Part shown: positions 1 to 8,872 of the stretch, piece by piece | Layout: every line of letters starts with the position of its first letter | Position numbering within the stretch: the stretch's first letter is position 1 | Made by a program: the position numbers and the translations under genes | The notes under the pieces: model-generated | What the model was told of the DNA's origin: nothing | Seen by the model: only the letters and a program-made list of their open reading frames with translations | Database searches by the model: none | From: JBGTBQ01 sp041749275 | GTDB taxonomy: Bacteria; Acidobacteriota; Blastocatellia; Pyrinomonadales; Pyrinomonadaceae | Direction: 5' to 3' | Assembly (NCBI GenBank): GCA_041749275.1 | Contig: JBGTBQ010000467.1 | Coordinates: 1-19,459, forward strand | Length of the DNA: 19,459 bases

Positions 1-317
1 GGCGCGTCACGGTGTGCGGCGTCGGCGGCGTCATCACGCGCGGCGACGCGCAAACGCGCGGCTACGCGAGCCTCGCGCTCCTGCGCGCCACCGACTTCAT
101 GCGCGACGAGTTGGACGTGGAGTTCGGCTTTCTCTTCTGCCGCGACCCGCTCGTCCCCTTCTACGAGCGGCACGGCTGGCGTCTCATCACGTCGCCCGTC
201 ACGGTCGAACAAGGCGACGCGCCGCCCCTCGTCATGCCCATCAACGCGATGATTCTGCCCTGCGGCCAACACGACTGGCCCGAAGGGCCGGTCAGCCTTG
301 AGAGCCTGCCGTGGTGA
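1..317 (+). CDS. GNAT-family N-acetyltransferase, 3' part only
   Basis: This reading frame is open from the first bases of the window, so the gene starts upstream and only about the last 104 residues are visible. A GNAT acetyl-CoA-binding motif A is recognisable: a hydrophobic strand (VGGVIT) followed by QTRGYA, which fits the Q/R-x-x-G-x-G/A pyrophosphate loop, then a helix. Further on, the segment FYERHGWRL matches the Y-x-x-x-G-W element near the end of many GNAT domains. The family transfers an acetyl group from acetyl-CoA to an amine; the substrate cannot be inferred. A GTG at 12 could be mistaken for a start, but the motif begins right after it and GNAT domains need an N-terminal half, so a partial gene is the better reading. 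It ends with TGA at 315. No functional link to the polysaccharide genes is visible. Confidence 0.8.
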   Translation, partial: RVTVCGVGGVITRGDAQTRGYASLALLRATDFMRDELDVEFGFLFCRDPLVPFYERHGWRLITSPVTVEQGDAPPLVMPINAMILPCGQHDWPEGPVSLESLPW

Positions 318-322
318 AAAGG

Positions 323-401
323 AGAAGTCAGAAGTCAGAACGCGGAAGGATGAATAAAGGAGTTCCCCCTTCTGACTTCCGCGTTCTGACTTCTGACTTC
401 T
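323..401. repeat. 26-bp perfect inverted repeat made of heptamers
   Basis: The arms at 323-348 and 376-401 are perfect reverse complements separated by 27 bases. Each arm is internally periodic at 7 nt: the left arm reads GAAGTCA GAAGTCA GAACGCG. The repeat fills the gap between the acetyltransferase stop (317) and the TIR-protein start (408). The right arm ends 6 bases before that ATG, leaving only TTTTT-type sequence and no Shine-Dalgarno. As RNA it would make a very stable hairpin followed by TGTTTTT, so it could terminate transcription from the left and may also mask the TIR start region. A related heptamer tract lies upstream of the amidotransferase gene at 13586-13690. Confidence 0.85.
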
Positions 402-407
402 GTTTTT

Positions 408-1295
408 ATGGACGCCTTCATCAGCCACTCTTCAACGGACGCGGCGCTCGCGGGGCGCGTCGAGCGTGCGCTTGAGCGCGACGGGTTAGCGGCGTGGCTC
501 GACAGCACGGAGATTCGCGTCGGCACGCTCTTGCGGGATGAGCTTCAGGCTGCGATTAAGCAGAGCCGCGCCGTCGTGCTCCTGTGGTCGAAGTCGGCGG
601 CGCGTTCGCGTTGGGTCGCGGCTGAGATACTGACGGCCTTCCACCTCAATCGCTTCATCATCGCCTGCGTCCTCGACAACGCCCGCCTGCCGCAATTTCT
701 CGAAAACACTATTTATCTCGACTTCCGCCGCGACGAGAAGAGGCAGCTCAAGACCCTCTGCCGCGCCGTCCGCGAAGCGCCGCGCCGCGCGAACGCGCTC
801 CAACGCGTGATGAGCGCGCGGAGTCCGGAGCTGCGCGAGTTGACCGATACAATCGCGCGCGGGCAGTTGCACGAACTCACGCTGCTCGGCCAGTGGAACC
901 TCGACGGCGCGCGCGAGGTTCACGCGCTCGTTGACGATGTGCTGCGCCCGGCGGAGAAGAAGTGGCGGCTCGACGCCACGCTGCTCAAGCTCGCCGGCTA
1001 TCACCGCAAGAACACTTACATGCTCAAGCATTGGGACGCGGTCAACGCCGGACGCGCGCCGAAAGACCGCCTGCTCGTCCGCGCCGAACGCTTCTTCTTC
1101 GACACGCTCTTCGTCAACCCCGCGGACTACGAATCGCTGAACGGCTTGGGCAGCATCCTCATCTACGAGCGCGACCTCGACGCCGCCCTCTTCTTCATCA
1201 ACCGCGCCATCCTCCTCGCCAAACGCGCCGGCGTTGACTACGCCGAGGCCAAACACGACCGCGACCTCATCCTCCGCTTCAAGCCGAAGCGGTGA
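408..1295 (+). CDS. TIR-domain protein with C-terminal TPR-like region
   Basis: 295 aa, no signal peptide or membrane segment. Residues 1-125 fit a TIR domain: the first strand DAFISHSS, a box-2-like DSTEIRVG around 32-39, and SRWVAAEI at 67-74. The W-x-x-x-E spacing there places a glutamate at residue 73 where enzymatic TIR domains keep their NAD+-cleaving catalytic Glu. Residues 130-220 are helical and unassigned. Residues 222-290 (FFFDTLFVNPAD, then GLGSILIYERDLDAALFFINRAI) resemble TPR-like helical pairs. Bacterial TIR proteins are known as NADases in antiphage defence (Thoeris, TIR-APAZ, CBASS effectors) or as scaffolds; which applies here is open. No Thoeris ThsA, Argonaute or cyclase partner lies in the window. 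ATG 408 is the only start that keeps the first TIR strand; it lacks a Shine-Dalgarno and sits against a heptamer inverted repeat. It is convergent with an RHS remnant. Confidence 0.82.
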   Translation: MDAFISHSSTDAALAGRVERALERDGLAAWLDSTEIRVGTLLRDELQAAIKQSRAVVLLWSKSAARSRWVAAEILTAFHLNRFIIACVLDNARLPQFLENTIYLDFRRDEKRQLKTLCRAVREAPRRANALQRVMSARSPELRELTDTIARGQLHELTLLGQWNLDGAREVHALVDDVLRPAEKKWRLDATLLKLAGYHRKNTYMLKHWDAVNAGRAPKDRLLVRAERFFFDTLFVNPADYESLNGLGSILIYERDLDAALFFINRAILLAKRAGVDYAEAKHDRDLILRFKPKR

Positions 1296-1299
1296 ACGG

Positions 1300-1470
1300 C
1301 GTGCGCGGGTCGTACCACCTCGCGCGGTAGTACGTCAATCCGGTTTCCGCGTCCCACGCCCGCCGGTGAACCCGTAGCGCGTCAGCACACTGCCCGCCCC
1401 GTCCCCGAACGAGTCATAATTTTGACTCTCCACGACGTTGCCACTTGGATCGGTAAACGGTGATGATAAA
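1300..1470 (-). pseudogene. RHS-repeat protein remnant, frameshifted
   Basis: Translating the - strand gives TDPSGNVVESQNYDSFG followed by GAGSVLTRYGFTG from about 1454 down to about 1362. The frame then reaches a stop. Moving by one base at about 1360-1364 restores RAWDAETGLTYYRARWYDPR down to about 1300. Together these form the hallmark RHS core (YDSFG...RYGFTGR.WD.ETGLTYYRARWYDP). One missing base explains the break. No start, no N-terminal repeats and no C-terminal toxin remain. RHS proteins carry variable C-terminal toxins or adhesive domains; this is only a scar of such a gene or a displaced cassette. Not functional as seen. Confidence 0.78.
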
Positions 1471-1478
1471 AGTATCGC

Positions 1479-1552
1479 AATCCATTGGACGCCTCCTGCA
1501 ATAGCGTGATGTGGTAGTCAGCTATTTTACAGATTGGACGCTCCAATGGATT
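1479..1552. repeat. Short palindromic element in the beta-helix gene's 3' flank
   Basis: An 11-bp perfect inverted repeat (AATCCATTGGA at 1479-1489, complement at 1542-1552) encloses a second inverted pair (ATAGC at 1501-1505, GCTAT at 1521-1525) and a direct repeat ATTGGACGC (1484-1492 and 1533-1541). It lies between the RHS scar and the stop of the beta-helix gene at 1590. It could be a small non-autonomous element or the base of a terminator structure; no clear T-run follows on either strand. The rest of 1471-1589 shows nothing recognisable. Confidence 0.4.
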
Positions 1553-1589
1553 ACCTCTTCATAAGTCGCACATTAGGTTTTTACTTCGC

Positions 1590-4469
<2,880 letters not shown>

Positions 4470-4477
4470 TTCTGAAA

Positions 4478-4575
4478 CCTCACTTCGGCAACCGGACGAT
4501 CTCAGGATGACAACTGGCCTGAGACTCCTGGCTTTGCGAACCCGCATCGCTGCGGGGGTGCCTTTAATCGGTGGG
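4478..4575 (-). promoter_or_regulatory. GEMM-I (c-di-GMP-I class) riboswitch, proximal aptamer
   Basis: Read on the - strand, the motif runs AAAGGCACC, then a 6-bp stem CCCGCA/TGCGGG closed by a GCGA (GNRA) tetraloop, then TTCGCAAAGCC, then a perfect second stem GTCTCAGG/CCTGAGAT, then GGTTGCCGAA. This order, the GNRA loop, the near-invariant CGCAAAGCC and the closing GGTTGCCGAA are the signature of the GEMM-I family. Compared with the distal copy, the bases flanking the first stem differ (ACC for AAA; TT for GG before CGCAAAGCC). Stem P1 can be drawn as CCCAC (4571-4575) with GTGAGG (4478-4483, bulged A). That 3' strand contains the GAGG Shine-Dalgarno of the gene starting at 4469, so ligand binding would be expected to hide the ribosome site. 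A 7-bp GAAA-capped hairpin (4576-4593) abuts P1. Confidence 0.82.
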
Positions 4576-4923
4576 CGCGCCGTTTCCGGCGCGGAAGAAA
4601 GATGACAGGCGCACGACGGCAAACGCCGGGTTCGACCGGCGAGCCGCGCACAGTCGCGCGAGATTCATGCCTTTGAAGCATCAACTTCGAGCGGGAATAA
4701 GGCCGTGAACCCGAAACTATTTAAGCTGTTTGAAGGAGGAATGAGTGCGAGCGGAAGGGATAAACCACGGAAGCGCAAAAGGCTGGACGCGCGAGGCATG
4801 GCTTTAGCCAAAACTAAAATAGCAAGAGACGATCAAGCTGCGTCGCCAGTTGGAATGTTCTCACGAAGTCCGGCTGAAGACGCATCGCACCCTCTCCGAT
4901 GCGAATGAAGTTCTGGCATTCCG
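4576..4923. other. Spacer between the two aptamers
   Basis: No credible gene lies here. The stretch holds a 7-bp GAAA-capped hairpin next to aptamer 2 (4576-4593), a GC-rich inverted pair around 4624-4641, and a hairpin just after aptamer 1 (CGCATCG 4881-4887 with CGATGCG 4897-4903). Around 4765-4830 on the + strand there is GCATGGCTTTAGCC followed by AAAACTAAAATAG, which looks like a decayed palindromic repeat. None of the hairpins is followed by a convincing T-run on the - strand, so I see no clear intrinsic terminator. The AGGAGG at 4734-4739 has an ATG only 1 base after it, too close for a normal start. Confidence 0.5.
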
Positions 4924-5043
4924 GATCGCTCATTCGGCAACCAGACAATCTCCTCCAAACTGCTCTAAGAAAACAGCTTAATCCGGAGACTCACGGCTTT
5001 GCGCCCCTGCCTCGCGACAGGTTTGCCTTTATCGTGTGCAATC
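4924..5043 (-). promoter_or_regulatory. GEMM-I (c-di-GMP-I class) riboswitch, distal aptamer
   Basis: On the - strand: GATAAAGGCAAA, stem CCTGTC/GGCAGG closed by a GCGA tetraloop, GGCGCAAAGCC, stem GTCTCC/GGAGAT, and GGTTGCCGAATG. It matches the GEMM-I consensus closely (GGCAAACC, GNRA loop, CGCAAAGCC, closing GGTTGCCGA). P1 can be drawn as GATTGC (5038-5043) with GCGATC (4924-4929). Counting back from AAACC, the base equivalent to Vc2 G20, which contacts the ligand, is G in this copy; this favours c-di-GMP over 3',3'-cGAMP, whose aptamers carry A there. The second stem has a long insertion loop. It sits about 60 nt into the predicted transcript, with the proximal aptamer roughly 350 nt further on, both ahead of the gene starting at 4469. 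Confidence 0.9.
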
Positions 5044-5062
5044 GTCATCTACAAAAGAACTG

Positions 5063-5095
5063 CGTTGTATCGCACGCCCGAAGGCGCACACAACG
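5063..5095 (-). promoter_or_regulatory. 5'-leader hairpin upstream of the distal aptamer
   Basis: A stem formed by CGTTGT (5063-5068) with ACAACG (5090-5095), plus an inner stem CGCACGCC/GGCGCACA, is closed by a TTCG loop on the - strand. It falls at the very start of the predicted transcript and could stabilise the 5' end. No T-run follows, so a terminator role is unlikely. Confidence 0.55.
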
Positions 5096-5104
5096 GACAA
5101 ACTG

Positions 5105-5134
5105 ATTAAACAATTTCCGGGCAATGTTTGTCAA
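5105..5134 (-). promoter_or_regulatory. Predicted sigma70-type promoter for the riboswitch-controlled transcript
   Basis: On the - strand a perfect TTGACA (5129-5134) is followed after 18 bases by TTTAAT (5105-5110), a 5/6 match to TATAAT. Transcription would start near 5098, just before the leader hairpin and aptamer 1. The promoter lies about 30 bases beyond the stop of the upstream beta-helix gene, which gives the large beta-helix gene its own transcription unit with a leader of about 630 nt. Confidence 0.7.
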
Positions 5135-5164
5135 GTATTTGATTTTTTGAGGCTTCCTTTTGAA

Positions 5165-6802
5165 TTATTTGCCGGGCCGAGAGGTTTTGAGGGCCATCTC
5201 TCCCAAGGCGGCGTTGAGCGCGTCGAAGTCGCAGCCGGGGTCTTTGCCGTCCGTGCCCTGTCCCCTGTACGGGCTATCGGCGCGCAGACGGTAGTTGCCG
5301 CCGTTCGCGTCAACGAATCTGGCGGAAGACAAGACGGGCGGGTAGAAATTATCTCTGGGATATTTTTCCGGACTGGCGCCGGCGACCACGTTTCGCCTGA
5401 AGACGGCGCGCGGGAAATATATTGGGAGCATGGCGGCGCCATAGCCGACGCCGCTGCCGAACACCCCATACTCGTTATGCGCCATCAGATTGTTTGTGAA
5501 TATCAGCGCGCCATGCGGCCCTGAGTCCGCCAGCACAGCCATTCCCGTATGCAGCACCGTGTTGTGGTCAACCGACACGTCGCCCGCCTTATCCGTCATC
5601 ATTAAAAACTGACCGCGCCCTTTCCATCGCTCGCCGTCCACGCCCATGAACAGGTTATTTCTGATGACGAGTCGCTTCGCCTGTTGCGATGGGTGATAAT
5701 TGTCCTGACCGAGAACGTAGATGCCGCCGCCGACATCGCGCACCACATTATTGACAAACTCCACGTCCTCGACCGTGCTCCACGGCGCCGTCCCATCCTG
5801 ATTCCTGACGGTGAACAGAATCGCCTCGCCCGTTTGTGATTGTCCCCAGTTGTGCTCAAACAGGTTCCCGTCTATCACCACGCGGCGCGCGTTCTTGAGC
5901 TCCAACAAATTCTTCACTGTCCATGCTTCGGAGCGCCACGCGACGGGCTTGAAGAAATGGTTGCGCCGGATTTCGATATCGGAGGGAACTAAATTCGGCA
6001 CCGAAGGGTCGGCGCCGCCGAAGAGCAGGTTCTCGCCCGCGCCTTCCAGATAGTTATTCACGATGCGGAACGGGCCGGGGCCGTTCCATCCAGCGATGGC
6101 CTGTGAGTCCTGCCCCTGCACTTTGAAATCCGAGATGTGTGAATTGAGTATCTCCGTGTGCGCGCTGTTGAGCATGACGCCGCGCTTGAGCGACTGTCCC
6201 GCAAGGGCATGGACGTAACAACGGTCGAGAACGAGATGGTGCGGCATCTCGTCGAGCGTGTCCTGATTTTTGCCGGTATCGCCGAACGCGACGAGGTCGT
6301 AAAGCTGCGCGGCAGTTTCGGCGGGCGCGAACTCGATGCCGATGAAGCGAAAGTGGTGCGCGCCCGGCTCGGTGCGGAGCGCGGGCTTGCCGCTACCCGG
6401 CGAAAGAATTTTCGGCATCAACGCCGCGTGCTCCGGCGAGACGCGACGGTCTTCGCCGGGAAGCGAGGCGTGGGCCGACGTGCGAACCGTCACCCAACCC
6501 TCGCCGCGCTTGACGGGCAGGACGAACGAACCGACGAAGCGCGCGCCGGCTTCGAGTTCAATCGTGTCGCCGGGTCGCGCCGCGTTCAGCGCGGCCTGTA
6601 GGTCGTCGCGCGCCTTGACGGAAATCACCCCGGCGCCGTTGGCGTCCGTGACCCTGCGCGGGCGTTGCGCCGGGAAGCCGCCTTGCGCCCAGACGAGCAC
6701 GAGACAGGACATCAGCAGCAGACCGGCTACGACAAGCACGGTCAATTTCATGCCGCCCGCCTGTCGTCCTTCAAGCTGTCTCTTCTTGTTCGTCTCTCGC
6801 AT
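5165..6802 (-). CDS. Secreted right-handed beta-helix protein, short paralogue
   Basis: 545 aa. A basic N-terminus (residues 1-17) precedes a hydrophobic signal segment KLTVLVVAGLLLMSCLVLVWAQ (19-40, split here: KLTVLVVAGLLL then MSCLVLVWAQ), and the rest is a parallel beta-helix that ends, without PT linker or C-terminal domain, shortly after GCDFDALNAALG. LLMSC fits the lipobox pattern (Cys-33), but the hydrophobic run continues past it, so ordinary cleavage after WAQ is equally possible. It aligns with the first 500 residues of the protein encoded at 1590-4469, sharing blocks such as GGWNGPGPF/AGWNGPGPF, GAGENL.FGGADPSVPN and VRNQDGTAPWSTVEDVEF. The fold occurs in polysaccharide lyases and C5-epimerases, which suits the AlgD context, but no catalytic set is proven. 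ATG 6802 is supported by GAGGAAAG just upstream. It is 60 nt downstream of the YdcF-like gene and probably cotranscribed with it. Confidence 0.85.
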   Translation of the reverse strand: MRETNKKRQLEGRQAGGMKLTVLVVAGLLLMSCLVLVWAQGGFPAQRPRRVTDANGAGVISVKARDDLQAALNAARPGDTIELEAGARFVGSFVLPVKRGEGWVTVRTSAHASLPGEDRRVSPEHAALMPKILSPGSGKPALRTEPGAHHFRFIGIEFAPAETAAQLYDLVAFGDTGKNQDTLDEMPHHLVLDRCYVHALAGQSLKRGVMLNSAHTEILNSHISDFKVQGQDSQAIAGWNGPGPFRIVNNYLEGAGENLLFGGADPSVPNLVPSDIEIRRNHFFKPVAWRSEAWTVKNLLELKNARRVVIDGNLFEHNWGQSQTGEAILFTVRNQDGTAPWSTVEDVEFVNNVVRDVGGGIYVLGQDNYHPSQQAKRLVIRNNLFMGVDGERWKGRGQFLMMTDKAGDVSVDHNTVLHTGMAVLADSGPHGALIFTNNLMAHNEYGVFGSGVGYGAAMLPIYFPRAVFRRNVVAGASPEKYPRDNFYPPVLSSARFVDANGGNYRLRADSPYRGQGTDGKDPGCDFDALNAALGEMALKTSRPGK

Positions 6803-6862
6803 CGCTTTCCTCTGTCTCGCGCCGTCGTCCCGCGCGGGCGCATCGTTCGCTTTCGTCGTGCT

Positions 6863-7498
6863 TCAACGATAGCTCACGCGGTAGTAGATCAGTTTCGGGT
6901 ATTCCAGCGCGACGGCGCTCCACCCGCGCGGGCGCAGCCACCACGTCAGCGGCGATGGAGACTGCCAGCCGGTCGGCGGCGCGTCAACACCAATCTCGAC
7001 GCCGCTCTCTCCGAGGACGCGACCGAGCGTCCACGCCGCGCGCCGCGAATGATAGGCGGAGGTGACGACGAGGAGGCTATGCACGCCGTTCGCCGCCGCG
7101 TAATCGCGGAGCACGACGGCCTCGTCGTGTGTGCTCTCGACGGGCCGCGGCAGCACCTCGATCCGGTCGGGCGGCACGCCCGCGCGCTTTAGTTCTTCCA
7201 CCGCGCGCTCGTAGAAGAGCATCGTGCGCGCGCGCTCATGCGACCAGCCGCCGGGATGTACGTCCCTCGTCAGGACGACGCGCGGCGCGCGCCCCTCGTG
7301 GAAGAGTTTCGCCGCCCAGCGCGTCCGCTCGACGTAGGCGGAGGAACCGCTGAGGACGACGATCCGGTCGGCGCGTGCGAGTGGGCTGCGCTCGACGAGC
7401 GCCTCCGCCGCGCCCCACGCGAGCAACGTCCACGCCGCGAGCGACACGGCGGCGATTAACAAAACGCGCCGGCTTGGTCTTGAAAGTTTGAAGCCCAC
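6863..7498 (-). CDS. YdcF/SanA/ElyC-type DUF218 membrane protein
   Basis: 211 aa from a GTG start at 7498. Residues 11-33 form one transmembrane segment (LLIAAVSLAAWTLLAWGAA), after which the protein fits the DUF218 fold: DRIVVLSGSS at 45-54, the central RIEVLPRPVESTHDEAVVL with its conserved S-T-x-x-E-A, and VTSAYHSRRA, a near-diagnostic late motif. The domain would lie outside the inner membrane. DUF218 proteins are linked to envelope processes such as peptidoglycan or lipid-carrier homeostasis, and similar proteins are frequent in exopolysaccharide clusters; the reaction is not established. The gene starts 35 nt after algD and precedes the short beta-helix gene by 60 nt, consistent with one operon. 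The Shine-Dalgarno is weak. Confidence 0.8.
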   Translation of the reverse strand: MGFKLSRPSRRVLLIAAVSLAAWTLLAWGAAEALVERSPLARADRIVVLSGSSAYVERTRWAAKLFHEGRAPRVVLTRDVHPGGWSHERARTMLFYERAVEELKRAGVPPDRIEVLPRPVESTHDEAVVLRDYAAANGVHSLLVVTSAYHSRRAAWTLGRVLGESGVEIGVDAPPTGWQSPSPLTWWLRPRGWSAVALEYPKLIYYRVSYR

Positions 7499-7533
7499 GA
7501 CTTAAAGCTCACGACGGATTGCTTGCCCTGAGC

Positions 7534-8847
7534 TTACCAGCAAATTCCTTCGTAAGCGCCGTTTGCCGGCGGTCGGTCGAACAGACGCACGAGGTCAATC
7601 ACCCGCTGGTCGCCGCGCAAGAGCGGCTCGATCTCGCGGAACTCCTCGGCCTTGTTGCCGATGACGATGATATCCGCGCTCTCCAAAACTTCCCGCACGC
7701 TCGCGCGCATCAACTGTGAGATGTGCGGTATCTCGCGTTCGATATATTCCTTGTTGGCGCCGAACAGACGCGCAAGGCTCACGTCGCGGTCGTAGATGGC
7801 GAGATGAATTCCCTTGCCGATGAGCGTCTCGATGAGCGTGACCATCGGCGACTCGCGCAGGTCATCGGTGCCGGCCTTGAAGCTAAAGCCGAGCACGCCC
7901 ACACGCTTCTTCCCCGTCCGCAGAACCATCTCGACGGCGTGCTCGATCTGCCGCCGGTTGCTCGGCAGGATGGACGAGAGCAACGGCACTTCAACGTCAA
8001 GCTCCTTCGCTTTGTAGTTAATCGCCCGCAGGTCTTTCGGCAGACACGAGCCGCCGAAGGCGAAGCCGGGTTTCAAATAGTAGGGCGAGAGGTTCAGTTT
8101 CGTGTCGCGGCAGAACACGTCCATCACCTCGTGGCTGTCTATGCCGAGTCCCTTGCAGACGTTGCCGATCTCGTTGGCGAAAGAGACCTTGAGCGCGTGA
8201 AACGAGTTGCAGGCGTATTTGACCATCTCCGCCGACTTGACGCTCGTCACGTAGAGCGGCGCGTCAATGTTTTTATAAAGCAGTTTCAAGCTCGCCGCCG
8301 CGTCTTCGTCGTCCGCTCCGACGAGCGTGAACGGCGGCGCGTAGAAGTCCTTGAGCGAAGTGCCTTCGCGCAGAAACTCCGGGTTGATCGTCACGGCGAA
8401 GTCGCGCCCCGCTTTCTTTCCCGAATAGACTTCGAGCGCCGGCACGACCACCCCTTCAACCGTGCCGGGCAGCATCGTGCTGCGAATGACGACGGTGTGT
8501 CTCCCTTTTTTCTCCGCCAGCGCCTCGCCGATTTCGCGGCAGACGCGTTTGATATATGTGAGGTCGAGACTGCCGTTCGCGTTGCTCGGCGTGCCGACGC
8601 AGACGAGCGACATCTCGGTCGCGCCCACCGCCTGCGCCGTGTCGGTCGTGGCGTGTAAGCGGCCAGCCGCGACCATCTCGCCGATCAATTCATTGATGCC
8701 GGCCTCGACAATCGGACTCTTCCCCGCGTTGATGATTTCGACCTTCGTCGCGTTCACATCAACGCCCGTGACCTCGTGCCCCTCTTTCGCCAAGCATGCC
8801 GCCGACACCGCACCGACGTAACCCAGACCGAAAACGCTCAACCTCAT
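7534..8847 (-). CDS. algD: GDP-mannose 6-dehydrogenase (AlgD-like)
   Basis: 437 aa, the usual length of AlgD. It oxidises GDP-mannose with two NAD+ to GDP-mannuronate, the activated monomer of mannuronate polymers. Visible features: Rossmann motif GLGYVGAVSAACLA at 7-20, CVGTPS at 83-88, the catalytic Cys-268 in GFAFGGSCLPKD (the same number as in Pseudomonas AlgD), Lys-210 and Asn-214 in KYACN, GFSFKAGTDDLRESP in the C-terminal domain, and an EGICW end like that of Pseudomonas AlgD. This resemblance along the whole length, especially GVDVNATKV, NAGKSPIVE and GANKEYIE, favours GDP-mannose over UDP-glucose dehydrogenase, though substrate specificity is inferred. It is 25 nt downstream of a glycosyltransferase gene and 35 nt upstream of the YdcF-like gene. 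It is the key clue that the locus makes a uronic acid polymer. Confidence 0.92.
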   Translation of the reverse strand: MRLSVFGLGYVGAVSAACLAKEGHEVTGVDVNATKVEIINAGKSPIVEAGINELIGEMVAAGRLHATTDTAQAVGATEMSLVCVGTPSNANGSLDLTYIKRVCREIGEALAEKKGRHTVVIRSTMLPGTVEGVVVPALEVYSGKKAGRDFAVTINPEFLREGTSLKDFYAPPFTLVGADDEDAAASLKLLYKNIDAPLYVTSVKSAEMVKYACNSFHALKVSFANEIGNVCKGLGIDSHEVMDVFCRDTKLNLSPYYLKPGFAFGGSCLPKDLRAINYKAKELDVEVPLLSSILPSNRRQIEHAVEMVLRTGKKRVGVLGFSFKAGTDDLRESPMVTLIETLIGKGIHLAIYDRDVSLARLFGANKEYIEREIPHISQLMRASVREVLESADIIVIGNKAEEFREIEPLLRGDQRVIDLVRLFDRPPANGAYEGICW

Positions 8848-8872
8848 ATATTTTTTCTAACCCTTTCCTTTC

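Noticed and set aside
4502..4684. Small - strand frame in the leader, and the 51-codon upstream extension of the large beta-helix gene to 4622
   Set aside because: Both would translate through the proximal riboswitch; ATG 4469 has a Shine-Dalgarno and a clean signal peptide.
4705..4908. Small + strand frame with AGGAGG before ATG 4741
   Set aside because: Only one base separates AGGAGG from the ATG, composition is unremarkable, and it is antisense to the riboswitch leader.
4478..5043. 3',3'-cGAMP (GEMM-Ib) specificity for the aptamers
   Set aside because: Counting back from the conserved AAACC, the position equivalent to Vc2 G20 is G in the distal copy, and the proximal copy aligns likewise; cGAMP aptamers carry A. 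The assignment is by counting only and should be tested.
5165..6802. Lipoprotein call for the short beta-helix protein from LLMSC
   Set aside because: The pattern fits, but strongly hydrophobic residues continue after the Cys, so ordinary signal peptide cleavage is as likely; left undecided.
7534..8847. UDP-glucose 6-dehydrogenase instead of AlgD
   Set aside because: Cys-268 numbering, GANKEYIE and the EGICW terminus match GDP-mannose dehydrogenases better.
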